Below, piece after piece: positions 45,998 to 55,911 of a DNA stretch of 64,000 nt. The notes under the pieces were generated by a model. That model was not told where the DNA came from. It made no database searches and worked only from the letters and a program-made list of their open reading frames with translations. The stretch comes from a bacterium. GTDB taxonomy: Bacteria > Fidelibacterota > Marinisomatia > Marinisomatales > TCS55. The DNA lies in the NCBI GenBank assembly GCA_004321715.1, contig SGYN01000004.1, forward strand, positions 27,206 through 91,205. Reading direction: 5' to 3'. The position numbers were made by a program, and so were the translations under genes. Every line of letters starts with the position of its first letter. Position 1 is the stretch's first letter.

Positions 45998-47329
45998 TTG
46001 GCAACAAAAAGAATAAATAGATTATTAATCCTGATTCTTTCCCTAAACACGTTGATAGGGCAACGTGTGGTGGGTTATTATCCTGATTGGATGAGAAATG
46101 AATTTCCTCCTGTACATCTCGATTTAGATGTGTTAACCCACGTGATGCATGCATTTGCATGGCCTGATGTAAATGGTAATATCATGTCGTATGATAATAT
46201 GTTTAACATCAGTAATAGCGGAATCATTCATAAGAAGTTCATATTAAGCCTTGGAGGATGGGGAAATGATCAAGGATTTGTAGCAGTAGCTGCATCTTCT
46301 GAACTACGACATACTTTTATCAATAATCTGTTGGATGTGTGTGATGAATACGAATACGATGGGGTAGACCTTGATTGGGAGCATCCGCAATCAGCCACAG
46401 ATAGAAATAACTTAAATTTATTAGTTTCTGAAATGGACTCTATGTTTTATGCGCATGATTCAACATTATTGATTACCATGGCAGTACCCACATCATCATG
46501 GAGTGGCCAATGGTATGATTTCGGATATTTAAAAAATTATATAGATTTTTTTAATGCAATGACATACGATATGCATGGAAGCTGGTCTAGTCATGCAGGA
46601 CATAATTCGCCATTATACCAATCACCGCCAGGCGATCCCGATGGATCATGTCATACGGGGGTAAATTATTTAACCCTGACTAGAGGTATTCCTGCTCATC
46701 AAATAAATCTTGGGTTACCATTTTGGGGAAAAGAGTTCAATGCTTCCAATATAAATGGAACATTTACTGGTAGTGTAGCAGATCTTCGATATAACGAAAT
46801 ACCCGGAATGATTAATAATGGTTGGACTTATCATTGGGATAGTATTGCCTATTGTCCCTATCTAATTAATGATGAACAAACAAAGGTGTTAGTATACGAT
46901 AACCCCGAATCAATCGCTTATAAATGTGAATATGCTATGGAAAGAGAATTAGGGGGAGTAATGATTTGGGCGTTAGGGTATGATGTGACTCCAGGTGGTC
47001 AAGAACTAATACAATCTATTGGTGAAAATTATTTACATACCGAAATGGAGCCGAAAGATTTAAACCCTTCTGGATTTTCTTTAAAAGCATATCCAAATCC
47101 TTTTAATCAATCATGTAAAATTGTAGTGAGCTTATCTGATAAAAATTTTATAACAATTAATATTTATGATATAACAGGTAAACAGGTTGATCAGATTGCA
47201 AATCAAGCTTTAGGCGCTGGAGAACACACTTTTTTCTGGAATGCATTCAATCAAACTAGTGGAATCTATTTTGTTAAATTGTATAATAGTTACGCTACAG
47301 AAACACAAAAAATAATGTTAATTAAATAA
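45998..47329 (+). CDS. GH18 chitinase-like glycosidase with T9SS tail
   Basis: 443 aa. The start is TTG 45998 (TTGGAG ribosome-like site ~11 bases upstream); no ATG precedes the signal peptide. The GH18 barrel is clear: V-V-G-Y-Y-P-D-W, F-I-L-S-L-G-G-W-G, the catalytic D-G-V-D-L-D-W-E with Glu128, F-N-A-M-T-Y-D-M-H-G near 190, and the late M-I-W-A-L-G-Y-D. These act by substrate-assisted retention on chitin or related GlcNAc polymers. The tail is A-Y-P-N-P-F-N-Q ... T-S-G-I-Y-F ... Q-K-I-M-L-I-K. It starts 45 bases after the acidic Cys-module gene. Confidence 0.93.
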   Translation: MATKRINRLLILILSLNTLIGQRVVGYYPDWMRNEFPPVHLDLDVLTHVMHAFAWPDVNGNIMSYDNMFNISNSGIIHKKFILSLGGWGNDQGFVAVAASSELRHTFINNLLDVCDEYEYDGVDLDWEHPQSATDRNNLNLLVSEMDSMFYAHDSTLLITMAVPTSSWSGQWYDFGYLKNYIDFFNAMTYDMHGSWSSHAGHNSPLYQSPPGDPDGSCHTGVNYLTLTRGIPAHQINLGLPFWGKEFNASNINGTFTGSVADLRYNEIPGMINNGWTYHWDSIAYCPYLINDEQTKVLVYDNPESIAYKCEYAMERELGGVMIWALGYDVTPGGQELIQSIGENYLHTEMEPKDLNPSGFSLKAYPNPFNQSCKIVVSLSDKNFITINIYDITGKQVDQIANQALGAGEHTFFWNAFNQTSGIYFVKLYNSYATETQKIMLIK

Positions 47330-47399
47330 ATAAAGTAATGATGCAGCCAAAAATATTTATTTATAATTTTTTAATACTTTATTGTATTTGAATACTTTG

Positions 47400-47428
47400 T
47401 TGACTTACCTTTCTTCTGATATTAGTAT
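47400..47428 (+). promoter_or_regulatory. Candidate sigma70-like promoter
   Basis: TTGACT (47400-47405), 17 bases, TAGTAT (47423-47428), 62 bases before the ATG of the beta-helix gene. Good spacing. Sigma specificity in this lineage is not established. Confidence 0.45.
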
Positions 47429-47489
47429 TACTTTTTGTTTTACTAATTCGATCTTTAAATAATAATAACAATAAATAAGGAGGATAAAC

Positions 47490-49265
47490 ATGGTGAGATT
47501 GTTATCAAAAATAACGACAATTTTTGTTTGTGTTTTAATCCCTGTAAGTATTGCTGCACAAGATACACTATTGATTTCTTGGGCGGAAACTCCAGGGTTA
47601 TTTGAATCAACGATTCAAGCAGATACATCCGCAGATGGTTCACAAGCACATGATGTCTATTTACTCGAAGCAAACAAGATCTATTTACAACGTACGCAGT
47701 TAAATGTAAATAGTCATGTGAATATTACTGGGCAAACACCTGGTGATGGAGAGTTCCCAGCTACGGTACAGCCTATGCCTGGAGCAGATGGATTATCTGG
47801 TTTCACGGAATGGCCAAATGGTAATTTCCAAGTATATGGTGATGGTGCAAATTTGACCTTAAGAAATTTGATTCTGAATGGTGCTTCTATTGATCAAGGT
47901 TTTAACCTTGGTTCCGTAGTTACAGCTAGAGGAGATTTGCAAAAAATTGTAATGGATAATGTTGTTGCATCTCATTATGTGACTTTTACATTCTCTACCT
48001 TTGGAACTTCAACTGATTTCCATTTAGTTAATTCAGTTGTCAAAGCATTTACAAATGGACCTGGTGGACAGTATTTTGGTGGTCTATCTTGGGGCGGTGG
48101 TTCCTGGATGGGTACGATTGATACTCTAGTAGTACAATATAGTACGATTCATAATGTCATTGGTGAATGTATTGTTGTATACGGTCAAGTAGATCATGGT
48201 TTAGTTGATCATAATACATTTGCGAATATCGTAATGGGTGTAATGTGGTATCGTGGTCAAAATAATGTAACAGTAAGTAATAACCTGTTTTATAACACAA
48301 AATCTCATGGTCAGTCTACTTATGATATTAGCGGTTGGGGTGTATGGCATCCAGGCGGACAAGGTCAGATGAGTGTAATGCCTGAACGTACACATGCTGA
48401 TAGTACGCTTATGGTAGGTGCTGATGTTGCGGATCATATGAACCGTAATATTAATTATCACCATAATGTATGGTGGCATGATGAGCATCTTACAGGTTTT
48501 ATGGAAGGGACAGATCCTTGGTCATGGGAAGCTTCAAGTTCTTCATTTGATACACTAGCTGATGGTACGATTGATACTATTGTTACTACTGTAACTGTAC
48601 ATGATACAATGCTTGCGTTGGCGCATCAAAGTAAATGGAATGATGATTCAACTCTAGTTACTTTAGATCAAGGACGTGGCGTATCACAGTCAAATAATAT
48701 TAATTCTGATCCTGGTATTAATCTTGATGATCAATATATTATTACACAGCTTGCACGTACATGGGATTTCAGAGATAATCTAACAAGTGATACACCGCCA
48801 TTTGATACACAGTGGTGGCAGTATGAACCTGATGGTAGTCACATAAGTATTGAGTGGCCAATGTCTCTTGATATGAGTTATGATCCAACATCAGCGGCTG
48901 CTACAGCAAGTGCTACTGGCGGACCTGTTGGCGATCCACGTTGGATGCAGTCAACTGTTGGAATTGATAATGATGTTAATGTGCCAAAAGAGTTTGCTCT
49001 TAAACAGAATTATCCAAATCCATTTAACCCAACAACTGATATTTCGTTCACTATTGGACAAACTTCAGATATAAATCTAACCATCTATAACTTACTTGGC
49101 CAAAAAGTCCGAGTATTAGAGAATGCTTCCAGGCAAGCTGGAACGCATACTCTTCGTTGGGATGGACGTGATCAAATGGGACAAGACGTATCTACTGGTG
49201 TATATCTTTATACATTAACTAATGGTACAAAATCTATCACAAAGAAAATGGCGTTGATGAAGTAA
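47490..49265 (+). CDS. Parallel beta-helix (pectate-lyase-like) surface protein with T9SS tail
   Basis: 591 aa with AAGGAGGA ribosome site and signal peptide (to about S-I-A-A-Q). Residues ~55-320 form a right-handed beta-helix: stacked units such as N-L-T-L-R-N-L-I-L-N-G, D-H-G-L-V-D-H-N-T-F and N-V-T-V-S-N-N-L-F-Y-N-T. This fold is shared by polysaccharide lyases, some glycosidases and adhesins. The H-x-N and Y-H-H-N-V-W-W-H segments might be functional, but I cannot identify a lyase family. The tail is N-Y-P-N-P-F-N-P-T-T ... S-T-G-V-Y-L-Y ... K-K-M-A-L-M-K. It is monocistronic: a promoter candidate upstream and a strong terminator downstream. Confidence 0.87.
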   Translation: MVRLLSKITTIFVCVLIPVSIAAQDTLLISWAETPGLFESTIQADTSADGSQAHDVYLLEANKIYLQRTQLNVNSHVNITGQTPGDGEFPATVQPMPGADGLSGFTEWPNGNFQVYGDGANLTLRNLILNGASIDQGFNLGSVVTARGDLQKIVMDNVVASHYVTFTFSTFGTSTDFHLVNSVVKAFTNGPGGQYFGGLSWGGGSWMGTIDTLVVQYSTIHNVIGECIVVYGQVDHGLVDHNTFANIVMGVMWYRGQNNVTVSNNLFYNTKSHGQSTYDISGWGVWHPGGQGQMSVMPERTHADSTLMVGADVADHMNRNINYHHNVWWHDEHLTGFMEGTDPWSWEASSSSFDTLADGTIDTIVTTVTVHDTMLALAHQSKWNDDSTLVTLDQGRGVSQSNNINSDPGINLDDQYIITQLARTWDFRDNLTSDTPPFDTQWWQYEPDGSHISIEWPMSLDMSYDPTSAAATASATGGPVGDPRWMQSTVGIDNDVNVPKEFALKQNYPNPFNPTTDISFTIGQTSDINLTIYNLLGQKVRVLENASRQAGTHTLRWDGRDQMGQDVSTGVYLYTLTNGTKSITKKMALMK

Positions 49266-49294
49266 TTCTTCAATTCATTTTTTGTTATATTGAA

Positions 49295-49326
49295 GGGGCA
49301 GTAATATTTTTTACTGCCCCTTTTTT
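49295..49326 (+). terminator. Rho-independent terminator
   Basis: GGGGCAGTAA-TATTTT-TTACTGCCCC perfect 10-bp stem plus TTTTTT, 29 bases after the beta-helix stop. Confidence 0.95.
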
Positions 49327-49359
49327 AAACATAGGATAACATAAAAACATATATAAAAA

Positions 49360-49788
49360 ATGAAGAATCTTAAGTTCATCTATTTTCTTACAAGCTTCTT
49401 ATTAATATGTTCTTGTTCGAAAGAATTAGAGGATGATGCTAGTAAAGATTTAAAAAAGATTCCTCAAAATGTTTCCGTTCCAAAAAAGTCTAATAAATCA
49501 AAACCGAATACTTCAAAATTGAATTCGGTTTGTAATTGTTATAAAGAAGCCTTAGAAACTCTTGATGGAATATTAGACGTTAGGTCAGCTTATGATACTT
49601 TTGATGAATATAATAAAGTTACAGAGTCAGTAAACAAGGTGAAAGTCCACTTAAAGAGGTGGAGAGAAATACAATCATATTGTTTACAAACCTACAAACG
49701 TGCTATGTACATGGAAAATGATTGCTATCCAATGGATAGTGTGGAAAAAAAGCGTTCAGAGTTAAATGATTTAGGGATAAAATCTTAA
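49360..49788 (+). CDS. Small helical lipoprotein upstream of a TonB receptor
   Basis: 142 aa. Lipobox I-C-S-C (Cys17 or Cys19). After a Lys/Ser/Pro-rich linker the mature part is helical with a C-N-C-Y-K-E motif near residue 58 and two later cysteines (Y-C-L-Q, D-C-Y-P). No family recognised. It precedes the TonB receptor by only a few bases, which suggests co-expression, though it is far too small to be SusD. Confidence 0.7.
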   Translation: MKNLKFIYFLTSFLLICSCSKELEDDASKDLKKIPQNVSVPKKSNKSKPNTSKLNSVCNCYKEALETLDGILDVRSAYDTFDEYNKVTESVNKVKVHLKRWREIQSYCLQTYKRAMYMENDCYPMDSVEKKRSELNDLGIKS

Positions 49789-49828
49789 TCAATAAATGTC
49801 AAACAATTATAATTCAGGAAGCAAATCA

Positions 49829-52747
49829 ATGAGATCATCAGTTTTATTTCTTGTTACAGTATTATTAATTAGTTCCGTTGGCTTTTCTCAAAAAGGTAAT
49901 CTCACGGGCTTTGTGAAAGATGCTTCAAATGGGGATCCGCTTGTAGGTGCAAATGTTTTCATTGTTGGAACAAGTTTGGGAACTGCAGCTGATGAAAAAG
50001 GGTTCTATAAATTATCTGATTTAAATGAAGGTGCCTACCTTATAAGAGCAGAATATATTGGCTACATAATGATGGAAGATAGTATAGATATTATTGCTGA
50101 CTCAGATTTGAATCTAGATTTTAGTCTAAAATACACAACTATTGAAGGTGAAGAAGTAACGGTTACCGCACAAGCAAAAGGACAAATGGATGCCATCAAT
50201 AAGCAGATGAATTCTAGTTCAATTGTGAATATCGTATCTGCAGATAGAATACAAGAATTACCAGATGCAAATGCTGCTGAATCAGTAGCTCGAGTTCCCG
50301 GTGTTTCCATAAAAAGAGAAGGTGGCGAAGGAAATAAAGTTGTCATCAGAGGATTATCACCAAAATATAATTCTATAACTGTAGATGGAACACGTTTAGC
50401 ATCTACAGATCCAGATGATAGAAGTACGGATCTTAGTATGATTTCACAATATATGCTGGATGGAATCGAAGTAACAAAAGCAGGAACTCCAGATCTTGAT
50501 GCGGATGTGTTAGGTGGTACGGTAAACTTTATTCTTAAAAAAGCGAAACCTGGTCTTCATGCAAATGTTATTACGCAAGGCATGTATAATGGGCTTGAAG
50601 AAACATATAATGATAATAAATTCGTTTTTGATGTCAGTAATCGATTCTGGAAAGATCGTATTGGTATTCTTGCACAAATTGATCGTGAAAATAGGAATCG
50701 TAGCTCCCACGAGCTTAACGCATCATACACACTTCCGGGAGCAGAATTGGACTCAGTAAATGAGCTTTTCTTTACTGGTTTGGGTTTATATGATGTTCTT
50801 CGAAAAAATAAACGTAATAATAATACTGTTATGATTGATGTGAATATTCCTAATGGTAATATTAGCTATAGCAGTTTAAACAGCTCTATTGATAAAGATA
50901 TTATCAATTATTCTACAAACTATGCGTTTTCAAGTAACGCTAGAAGATCTTCCTCAGGTAAAACAGATAGTAAGATTGAAGTGACAACAAGAACATTGCG
51001 CTATAAGCAAACATTATTTTCAAACTTGCATATTGATGCATTTAGTTCTTTTTCTAAATCAACAAATACTTCATACGCATATTCATTTAATTTCCTTGAG
51101 CCTGACGCCTATACAGAATCCACTTTTGGTATAAAAATGGAAAGAGTGGAACAGATTGCTAAATTTGATACCTTGAATACTGGTTTGGATAGTTATCAGT
51201 ATAATAAATATTTTAGTGATGAAGTAGAGGAAACCTATGGTGTGAACATTGCGTTAGATTTTCGTTTAGGTAAACAAATATCTGGTAAATTAAAGTTTGG
51301 CAATAAAGTTCGTACCAAAGAAAGAGAGTTTGATAGGAATAATGAATATGCTCCGGTTGCAGCAGCGGCAGGGCTTCGTGATCCACGAGATTCATTAGTA
51401 CTTCATTTTCCTCAATTATTCGAGAATCAAGGATTGGATCCAAGAAGAATACCTATTACAGGATTTATGAACCATGATTATGATCCAGGTAATTTTATGA
51501 ATGGTGAGTATACCATGGGACCAGTAGCTGATCTTGATTTTATGTTAGAGGTTTTTAGATTCTTTAAGAAAAACTTTGGTAGATATTCTCCAGGCGCATC
51601 TACAATAGATGAATATATTATGCATAGATTACATGAAACGAACACTATTATGTATGACTATACTGGTGAAGAAAATTATAATGCGCATTATGCTATGTTG
51701 GATATGGATATTGGTTCGAAATTTAACATTATTGCTGGTGGACGCTCTGAGAGTAATGAAACATTGTATGGTTCGTGGAGATCACAAAAATCTGCCTTAC
51801 CTCACTGGGTATATACTGGAGAACGTTATTCACATGAAAGAGAAAATGAATTTTGGCTACCTGCGCTATTTTTGAGATTCAAACCATTTTCTTGGTTAAA
51901 TATTCGATTTGCTCAGACAAACACGCTTACTAGGCCTAATTATACAGATATTATTCCTTTGTATGAAATAGATGGTCCCGGTGCAAACGTAGACTATAGG
52001 AATCCTTTTCTGGAGCCTGGAAAATCAGAAAATATGGATTTATCTGTAACATTTCTTCAAAATCATCTTGGTTTGTTTAGTGTTGGTTATTTTGAAAAGA
52101 ATATTAAGAATTTAATTTATTCTAGTGGTAGGAGGTATATATCTGATCCTAGTGAGCATGGACTGCCAGAAGGAACACATAAATATTATATCCAAAATTA
52201 TACATCAAATAATCCATATGCGGTGAAATTATCCGGTTTTGAATTTGATTTTCAAACTAGGTTCTGGTATTTGCCTCGTGCCTTAAGTGGATTTGTGTTG
52301 AATGCAAATTATACTATTACGGATTCAGAAGTGCGGTATCCAAGAACTATTATAGAATTTGATATTGATTGGGGGCCACCGCTTACAACCACTACTACAA
52401 ATATTGATACATTTTATGTAGATAGATTGATCGATCAACCTGATGAAATAATCAATGTTTCTCTTGGGTATGATTATAAAGGATTCTCCGGTAGGCTTTC
52501 TATGTTGTATAAATCAAATGTTTTTATGCGGACAGATTTCTGGCGAGAATTACGTCAATCAACGGATGATTATAGAAGATGGGACCTTTCGATGAAAATG
52601 GATCTTCCAGTTGATGGATTAGAAGTATTTTTAAACGTAAGTAATATTACTGAGGCTGTTGATAGAAATATATTTAGAGATAAATCTTTAAGCATGAAAC
52701 AGCATTATGGCAGAACAGTTGACTTGGGATTACGTTATTCTTTTTAA
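49829..52747 (+). CDS. TonB-dependent receptor
   Basis: 972 aa from ATG 49829, chosen over ATG 49796 because AGGAAG lies 7 bases upstream and the signal peptide (M-R-S-S-V-L-F-L) starts there. CarboxypepD_reg-like domain (~22-105; G-N-L-T-G-F-V-K-D-A), plug (~120-245; N-A-A-E-S-V-A-R-V-P-G-V, V-V-I-R-G-L-S-P, I-T-V-D-G-T-R-L), then a barrel with a C-terminal aromatic strand (L-G-L-R-Y-S-F). The plug style matches the outer-membrane receptors annotated as TonB receptors for complex glycans in Gammaproteobacteria and Caulobacterales. SGNH hydrolases and a chitinase nearby suggest an acetylated or GlcNAc-type oligosaccharide; that is inference. Confidence 0.92.
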   Translation: MRSSVLFLVTVLLISSVGFSQKGNLTGFVKDASNGDPLVGANVFIVGTSLGTAADEKGFYKLSDLNEGAYLIRAEYIGYIMMEDSIDIIADSDLNLDFSLKYTTIEGEEVTVTAQAKGQMDAINKQMNSSSIVNIVSADRIQELPDANAAESVARVPGVSIKREGGEGNKVVIRGLSPKYNSITVDGTRLASTDPDDRSTDLSMISQYMLDGIEVTKAGTPDLDADVLGGTVNFILKKAKPGLHANVITQGMYNGLEETYNDNKFVFDVSNRFWKDRIGILAQIDRENRNRSSHELNASYTLPGAELDSVNELFFTGLGLYDVLRKNKRNNNTVMIDVNIPNGNISYSSLNSSIDKDIINYSTNYAFSSNARRSSSGKTDSKIEVTTRTLRYKQTLFSNLHIDAFSSFSKSTNTSYAYSFNFLEPDAYTESTFGIKMERVEQIAKFDTLNTGLDSYQYNKYFSDEVEETYGVNIALDFRLGKQISGKLKFGNKVRTKEREFDRNNEYAPVAAAAGLRDPRDSLVLHFPQLFENQGLDPRRIPITGFMNHDYDPGNFMNGEYTMGPVADLDFMLEVFRFFKKNFGRYSPGASTIDEYIMHRLHETNTIMYDYTGEENYNAHYAMLDMDIGSKFNIIAGGRSESNETLYGSWRSQKSALPHWVYTGERYSHERENEFWLPALFLRFKPFSWLNIRFAQTNTLTRPNYTDIIPLYEIDGPGANVDYRNPFLEPGKSENMDLSVTFLQNHLGLFSVGYFEKNIKNLIYSSGRRYISDPSEHGLPEGTHKYYIQNYTSNNPYAVKLSGFEFDFQTRFWYLPRALSGFVLNANYTITDSEVRYPRTIIEFDIDWGPPLTTTTTNIDTFYVDRLIDQPDEIINVSLGYDYKGFSGRLSMLYKSNVFMRTDFWRELRQSTDDYRRWDLSMKMDLPVDGLEVFLNVSNITEAVDRNIFRDKSLSMKQHYGRTVDLGLRYSF

Positions 52748-52776
52748 ATCAGTTTGATTAATTAATCTTCTTAAAG

Positions 52777-53535
52777 ATGAAATTATTACTTTTATCAATA
52801 GCTGTATTGATTAACCTATTCTGTTATAAACCCACTTCTTTTAAATCCAAAATATATCCATCTGAAAATCTTAACATAAAATATCAACAAGATTGGCAGA
52901 AGCCTCTTTTTAATAATCGAGTTAATGAGTTTCGCAATAAACCAATAGGGCATAATAAGATTGTATTTTTGGGTAACAGCATTATCGAAGCAGGCAATAA
53001 TTGGAATGAAAAATTAGCAGTAGATAATATTATAAATAGAGGTATTTCAGGAGATTTCACAGAAGGTGTCTTAGCTAGATTAGATGAAATTGTTTATTAT
53101 AAACCTCTAGCAGTTTTTTTATTAATTGGAATAAATGATATTTTTGATGATCATGCTAAAAGAAAAGATATAACTCCAAGATATGTAGCAAATAACATCA
53201 AACTTATTGCAAGTACGATTAAGAGTAAGAGTAAAAAATCAAAAATATTTATTCAGACTATTCTACCGGTTGATACTGCTAGATTTATGGATTTTCATAA
53301 TCGTATATTACCAGTGTATAAATCATCCCTTAACGCTCAAATTAATCAAATAAACCAGCTAATTAAAGATGGCATGAATGAAGAGTATTCGATAGTTGAT
53401 TTACACACTTTATTTATTGATGAACGTGGGCTAATGAATGAAAAGTTTACAACAGATGGTGTGCATTTAAATGATTTAGGATATAGTATGTGGTCCAATG
53501 TTATCAGAAATGATATTTTAGCTTTGAATAAATAA
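52777..53535 (+). CDS. SGNH/GDSL hydrolase lipoprotein
   Basis: 252 aa, lipobox N-L-F-C (Cys16). SGNH blocks: G-N-S-I with Ser68 (block I), N-R-G-I-S-G-D (block II Gly), L-I-G-I-N-D (block III Asn), and D-G-V-H-L with Asp227/His230 (block V). Relatives are lipases, carbohydrate acetylesterases and thioesterases; those in glycan loci usually deacetylate sugars. It follows the TonB receptor by 29 bases. Substrate not assignable. Confidence 0.92.
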   Translation: MKLLLLSIAVLINLFCYKPTSFKSKIYPSENLNIKYQQDWQKPLFNNRVNEFRNKPIGHNKIVFLGNSIIEAGNNWNEKLAVDNIINRGISGDFTEGVLARLDEIVYYKPLAVFLLIGINDIFDDHAKRKDITPRYVANNIKLIASTIKSKSKKSKIFIQTILPVDTARFMDFHNRILPVYKSSLNAQINQINQLIKDGMNEEYSIVDLHTLFIDERGLMNEKFTTDGVHLNDLGYSMWSNVIRNDILALNK

Positions 53536-53594
53536 TGTATGTTTATTAATTGTAGTATAAACTTCAGTTTGTATAATTCTTTTAAGGAGATATA

Positions 53595-54758
53595 ATGAAA
53601 AGACTGTTTGTAATTCCTCTATTAATTGTAATTAGTTGTGATGAAACTACCAATGATGAGGTTTCATTACTTGGTACGTGGAATATTACATCATTAAAAT
53701 ATTATAGTAACCCGGATTGTAGTGGTGAATATGAAGAGTTATCGGGAACAATTACCTTTAATGAATCTTCAGTATATCAGGAACTGGTAAATGAATATTC
53801 CTTTCAAGAATATTGCCAAGAAGTTGGTGGTTCTTACGATGGTTCGAATTGTATTGTTGGAGATGGATCTTTATTTTTTAACGGTGATGACTACGTAGAA
53901 GTACCTCATGATCAAACCTTAAATATTAGTGATAATAATGGAAATCAAGGTACCTTGATGGCTTATATAAAAATTGCTGATGCTTCAGCAGTTACTTATA
54001 ATAGAATTATATCAAAAAAGTCGATTTGGAATGCTCCTACAGGGTATGAATTGGAAGTGAATCCATCTCAAAATATCATTACATTTCTTGCTGGCGGTGA
54101 TAATTTTGCTAGAGGAGAATTGATTCCTTCTGATGAATGGATACATGTAGCAGTCGTATTTCAAGACAGTGTTGCAACGATCTATGTAAATGGAACTGAT
54201 GTTACATTTGATAACAACATTAACCCCGTTACAAGTGATGAGGTGCCGTTATGGATTGGGAACCTAACTGGCAGCGCAGATGATCCAGAAGGTGGAGCAT
54301 TTAATGGACATATTGATGAAGTTGGAATATTAGATATAGCATTAACTGGCGATGAAGTAAGAAATATTATTACTAATGGTTTTGTAATAAATAGCAATGT
54401 AGCTGGATATTGGGATTTTGGTTCTGGCTCCGGTGTCGTATTAGTAGATCAAACTACCAATACAAATAATGGTGCAATTACTGGAGCAAGTTGGGCTATT
54501 GATAGTCCAATAGAATCTCCAATGGATGTTGATTCATTTTCACAATTATGTAATGCTACTGGTGGAGAATATTCTGGAAATAGTTGTATTATATCTAATG
54601 CGAACTATAGTAATTATCGATTGAATTTAAATGAATATTGTGAGATGGATTCTACGGGAGCATATTCCTATTGTGGTACGCTCGAACTCTCACCCACAGA
54701 TGCTACTATCACTATTTCCAATGATGACGGTTGTATGATCGTAAGCTGTAATCGATAA
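53595..54758 (+). CDS. LamG domain inserted in a lipocalin-like lipoprotein
   Basis: 387 aa with AAGGAGA site and lipobox V-I-S-C (Cys15). Residues ~25-95 begin like a lipocalin (L-L-G-T-W-N-I-T-S-L, I-T-F-N-E-S). ~95-310 is a concanavalin-like LamG domain (L-F-F-N-G-D-D-Y-V-E-V-P, W-I-H-V-A-V-V-F-Q-D-S, G-H-I-D-E-V-G-I). ~310-387 returns to the first fold (L-E-L-S-P-T-D-A-T-I-T-I). The junctions carry near-duplicates: C-Q-E-V-G-G-S-Y-D-G-S-N-C-I and C-N-A-T-G-G-E-Y-S-G-N-S-C-I. LamG domains usually bind carbohydrates. No enzyme motif. Confidence 0.8.
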   Translation: MKRLFVIPLLIVISCDETTNDEVSLLGTWNITSLKYYSNPDCSGEYEELSGTITFNESSVYQELVNEYSFQEYCQEVGGSYDGSNCIVGDGSLFFNGDDYVEVPHDQTLNISDNNGNQGTLMAYIKIADASAVTYNRIISKKSIWNAPTGYELEVNPSQNIITFLAGGDNFARGELIPSDEWIHVAVVFQDSVATIYVNGTDVTFDNNINPVTSDEVPLWIGNLTGSADDPEGGAFNGHIDEVGILDIALTGDEVRNIITNGFVINSNVAGYWDFGSGSGVVLVDQTTNTNNGAITGASWAIDSPIESPMDVDSFSQLCNATGGEYSGNSCIISNANYSNYRLNLNEYCEMDSTGAYSYCGTLELSPTDATITISNDDGCMIVSCNR

Positions 54759-54803
54759 ACTCTAATCAAATATAGCGATTAAGTAGCTCCATTTATTGAT
54801 AAA

Positions 54804-55895
54804 ATGAGAGATAAACGTATTAAAATTATTATTTATTCATATGTTTGTTTTGCATCTCTTGTTGCGCAACAGGTACCATTAGAGTACTATGGAAGAGAAT
54901 CATTCCTTATAGAAGGAACATCAATTGTCGATTCACTTAAAGAAAGCCCCTATGATCGCTTACCTGTTTCGTACAAATCTATTGTCCGAGAACCCGTTTG
55001 GGATTTATCAAAGAATTCTGCTGGATTATCTATACGATTTAATACAAACTCAACATTAATTAGGGTAAGATGGGAAGTGTTAAATGATGAAAGTATGAAT
55101 CATATGACAGAAACTGGCATCAAAGGTGTGGATCTATATTTTAACAACTCAGGGTTTTGGCAGTACGTAGGTAGTGGTAGACCATATGAAAAGATTAAAA
55201 ACAACCAGTTAATTATAGAAAAAATGAAATCTGAAATGAGGGAATACAACCTTTATTTACCACTATATGATGGAATAGAATCGCTTGAAATTGGAATTGA
55301 TTCACTTAGTATCATAACAAAACCTAACAAGTCGACAGATAAGCCCATTGTTTTTTATGGTACAAGTATAACACAAGGCGGGTGTGCTTCGAGGCCTGGG
55401 ATGGCCCACACAAATATTATATCAAGAAAACTGGGAATAGAATGTATTAATTATGGTTTTAGCGGAAATGGGAGGATGGAAGCTGAAATCGCAACATTAA
55501 TTGCAAATATTGATGCAAACTTTTATGTAATTGAATGCATGGCTAATGTTTCAAAAGATCAGATTAAAGAAAATACAATTCCTCTTGTGAATATAATTAG
55601 AAATAAACATCCTAAAACTCCAATTTTATTTGTTGAAAATGTAATGTTTGAAAGCGGTTATCTTAATCAATCAGTTTATAATGAATTATTATTAGAGGAT
55701 AAAGAGCTTAAGCATCAATTAAATATTATGATTCATAATGGTGATCAAAATCTATTTTATATTGAAACGGATGGTGCAATTGGAAATGATCATGAAGGAA
55801 CCGTAGATGGGGTACATTTTACTGATTTAGGATTTTTAAGATATGCAGACTATTTAATTAGAAATTTTAAGAAATTAGAATTAATTAATAAATAA
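54804..55895 (+). CDS. SGNH hydrolase with N-terminal GxDLY domain
   Basis: 363 aa with a short signal peptide. Residues ~25-170 are the jelly-roll SGNH N domain marked by G-V-D-L-Y. The hydrolase domain has F-Y-G-T-S-I-T-Q-G-G with Ser188, G-F-S-G-N-G (block II), and D-G-V-H-F with Asp335/His338. The block-III Asn is not obvious; V-I-E-C-M-A-N-V occupies that place, where Asn could be the last N. This is the Lipase_GDSL_3-type family of carbohydrate esterases. The second SGNH enzyme of the cluster. Confidence 0.9.
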   Translation: MRDKRIKIIIYSYVCFASLVAQQVPLEYYGRESFLIEGTSIVDSLKESPYDRLPVSYKSIVREPVWDLSKNSAGLSIRFNTNSTLIRVRWEVLNDESMNHMTETGIKGVDLYFNNSGFWQYVGSGRPYEKIKNNQLIIEKMKSEMREYNLYLPLYDGIESLEIGIDSLSIITKPNKSTDKPIVFYGTSITQGGCASRPGMAHTNIISRKLGIECINYGFSGNGRMEAEIATLIANIDANFYVIECMANVSKDQIKENTIPLVNIIRNKHPKTPILFVENVMFESGYLNQSVYNELLLEDKELKHQLNIMIHNGDQNLFYIETDGAIGNDHEGTVDGVHFTDLGFLRYADYLIRNFKKLELINK

Positions 55896-55911
55896 TCTTT
55901 TATTTATAAGC

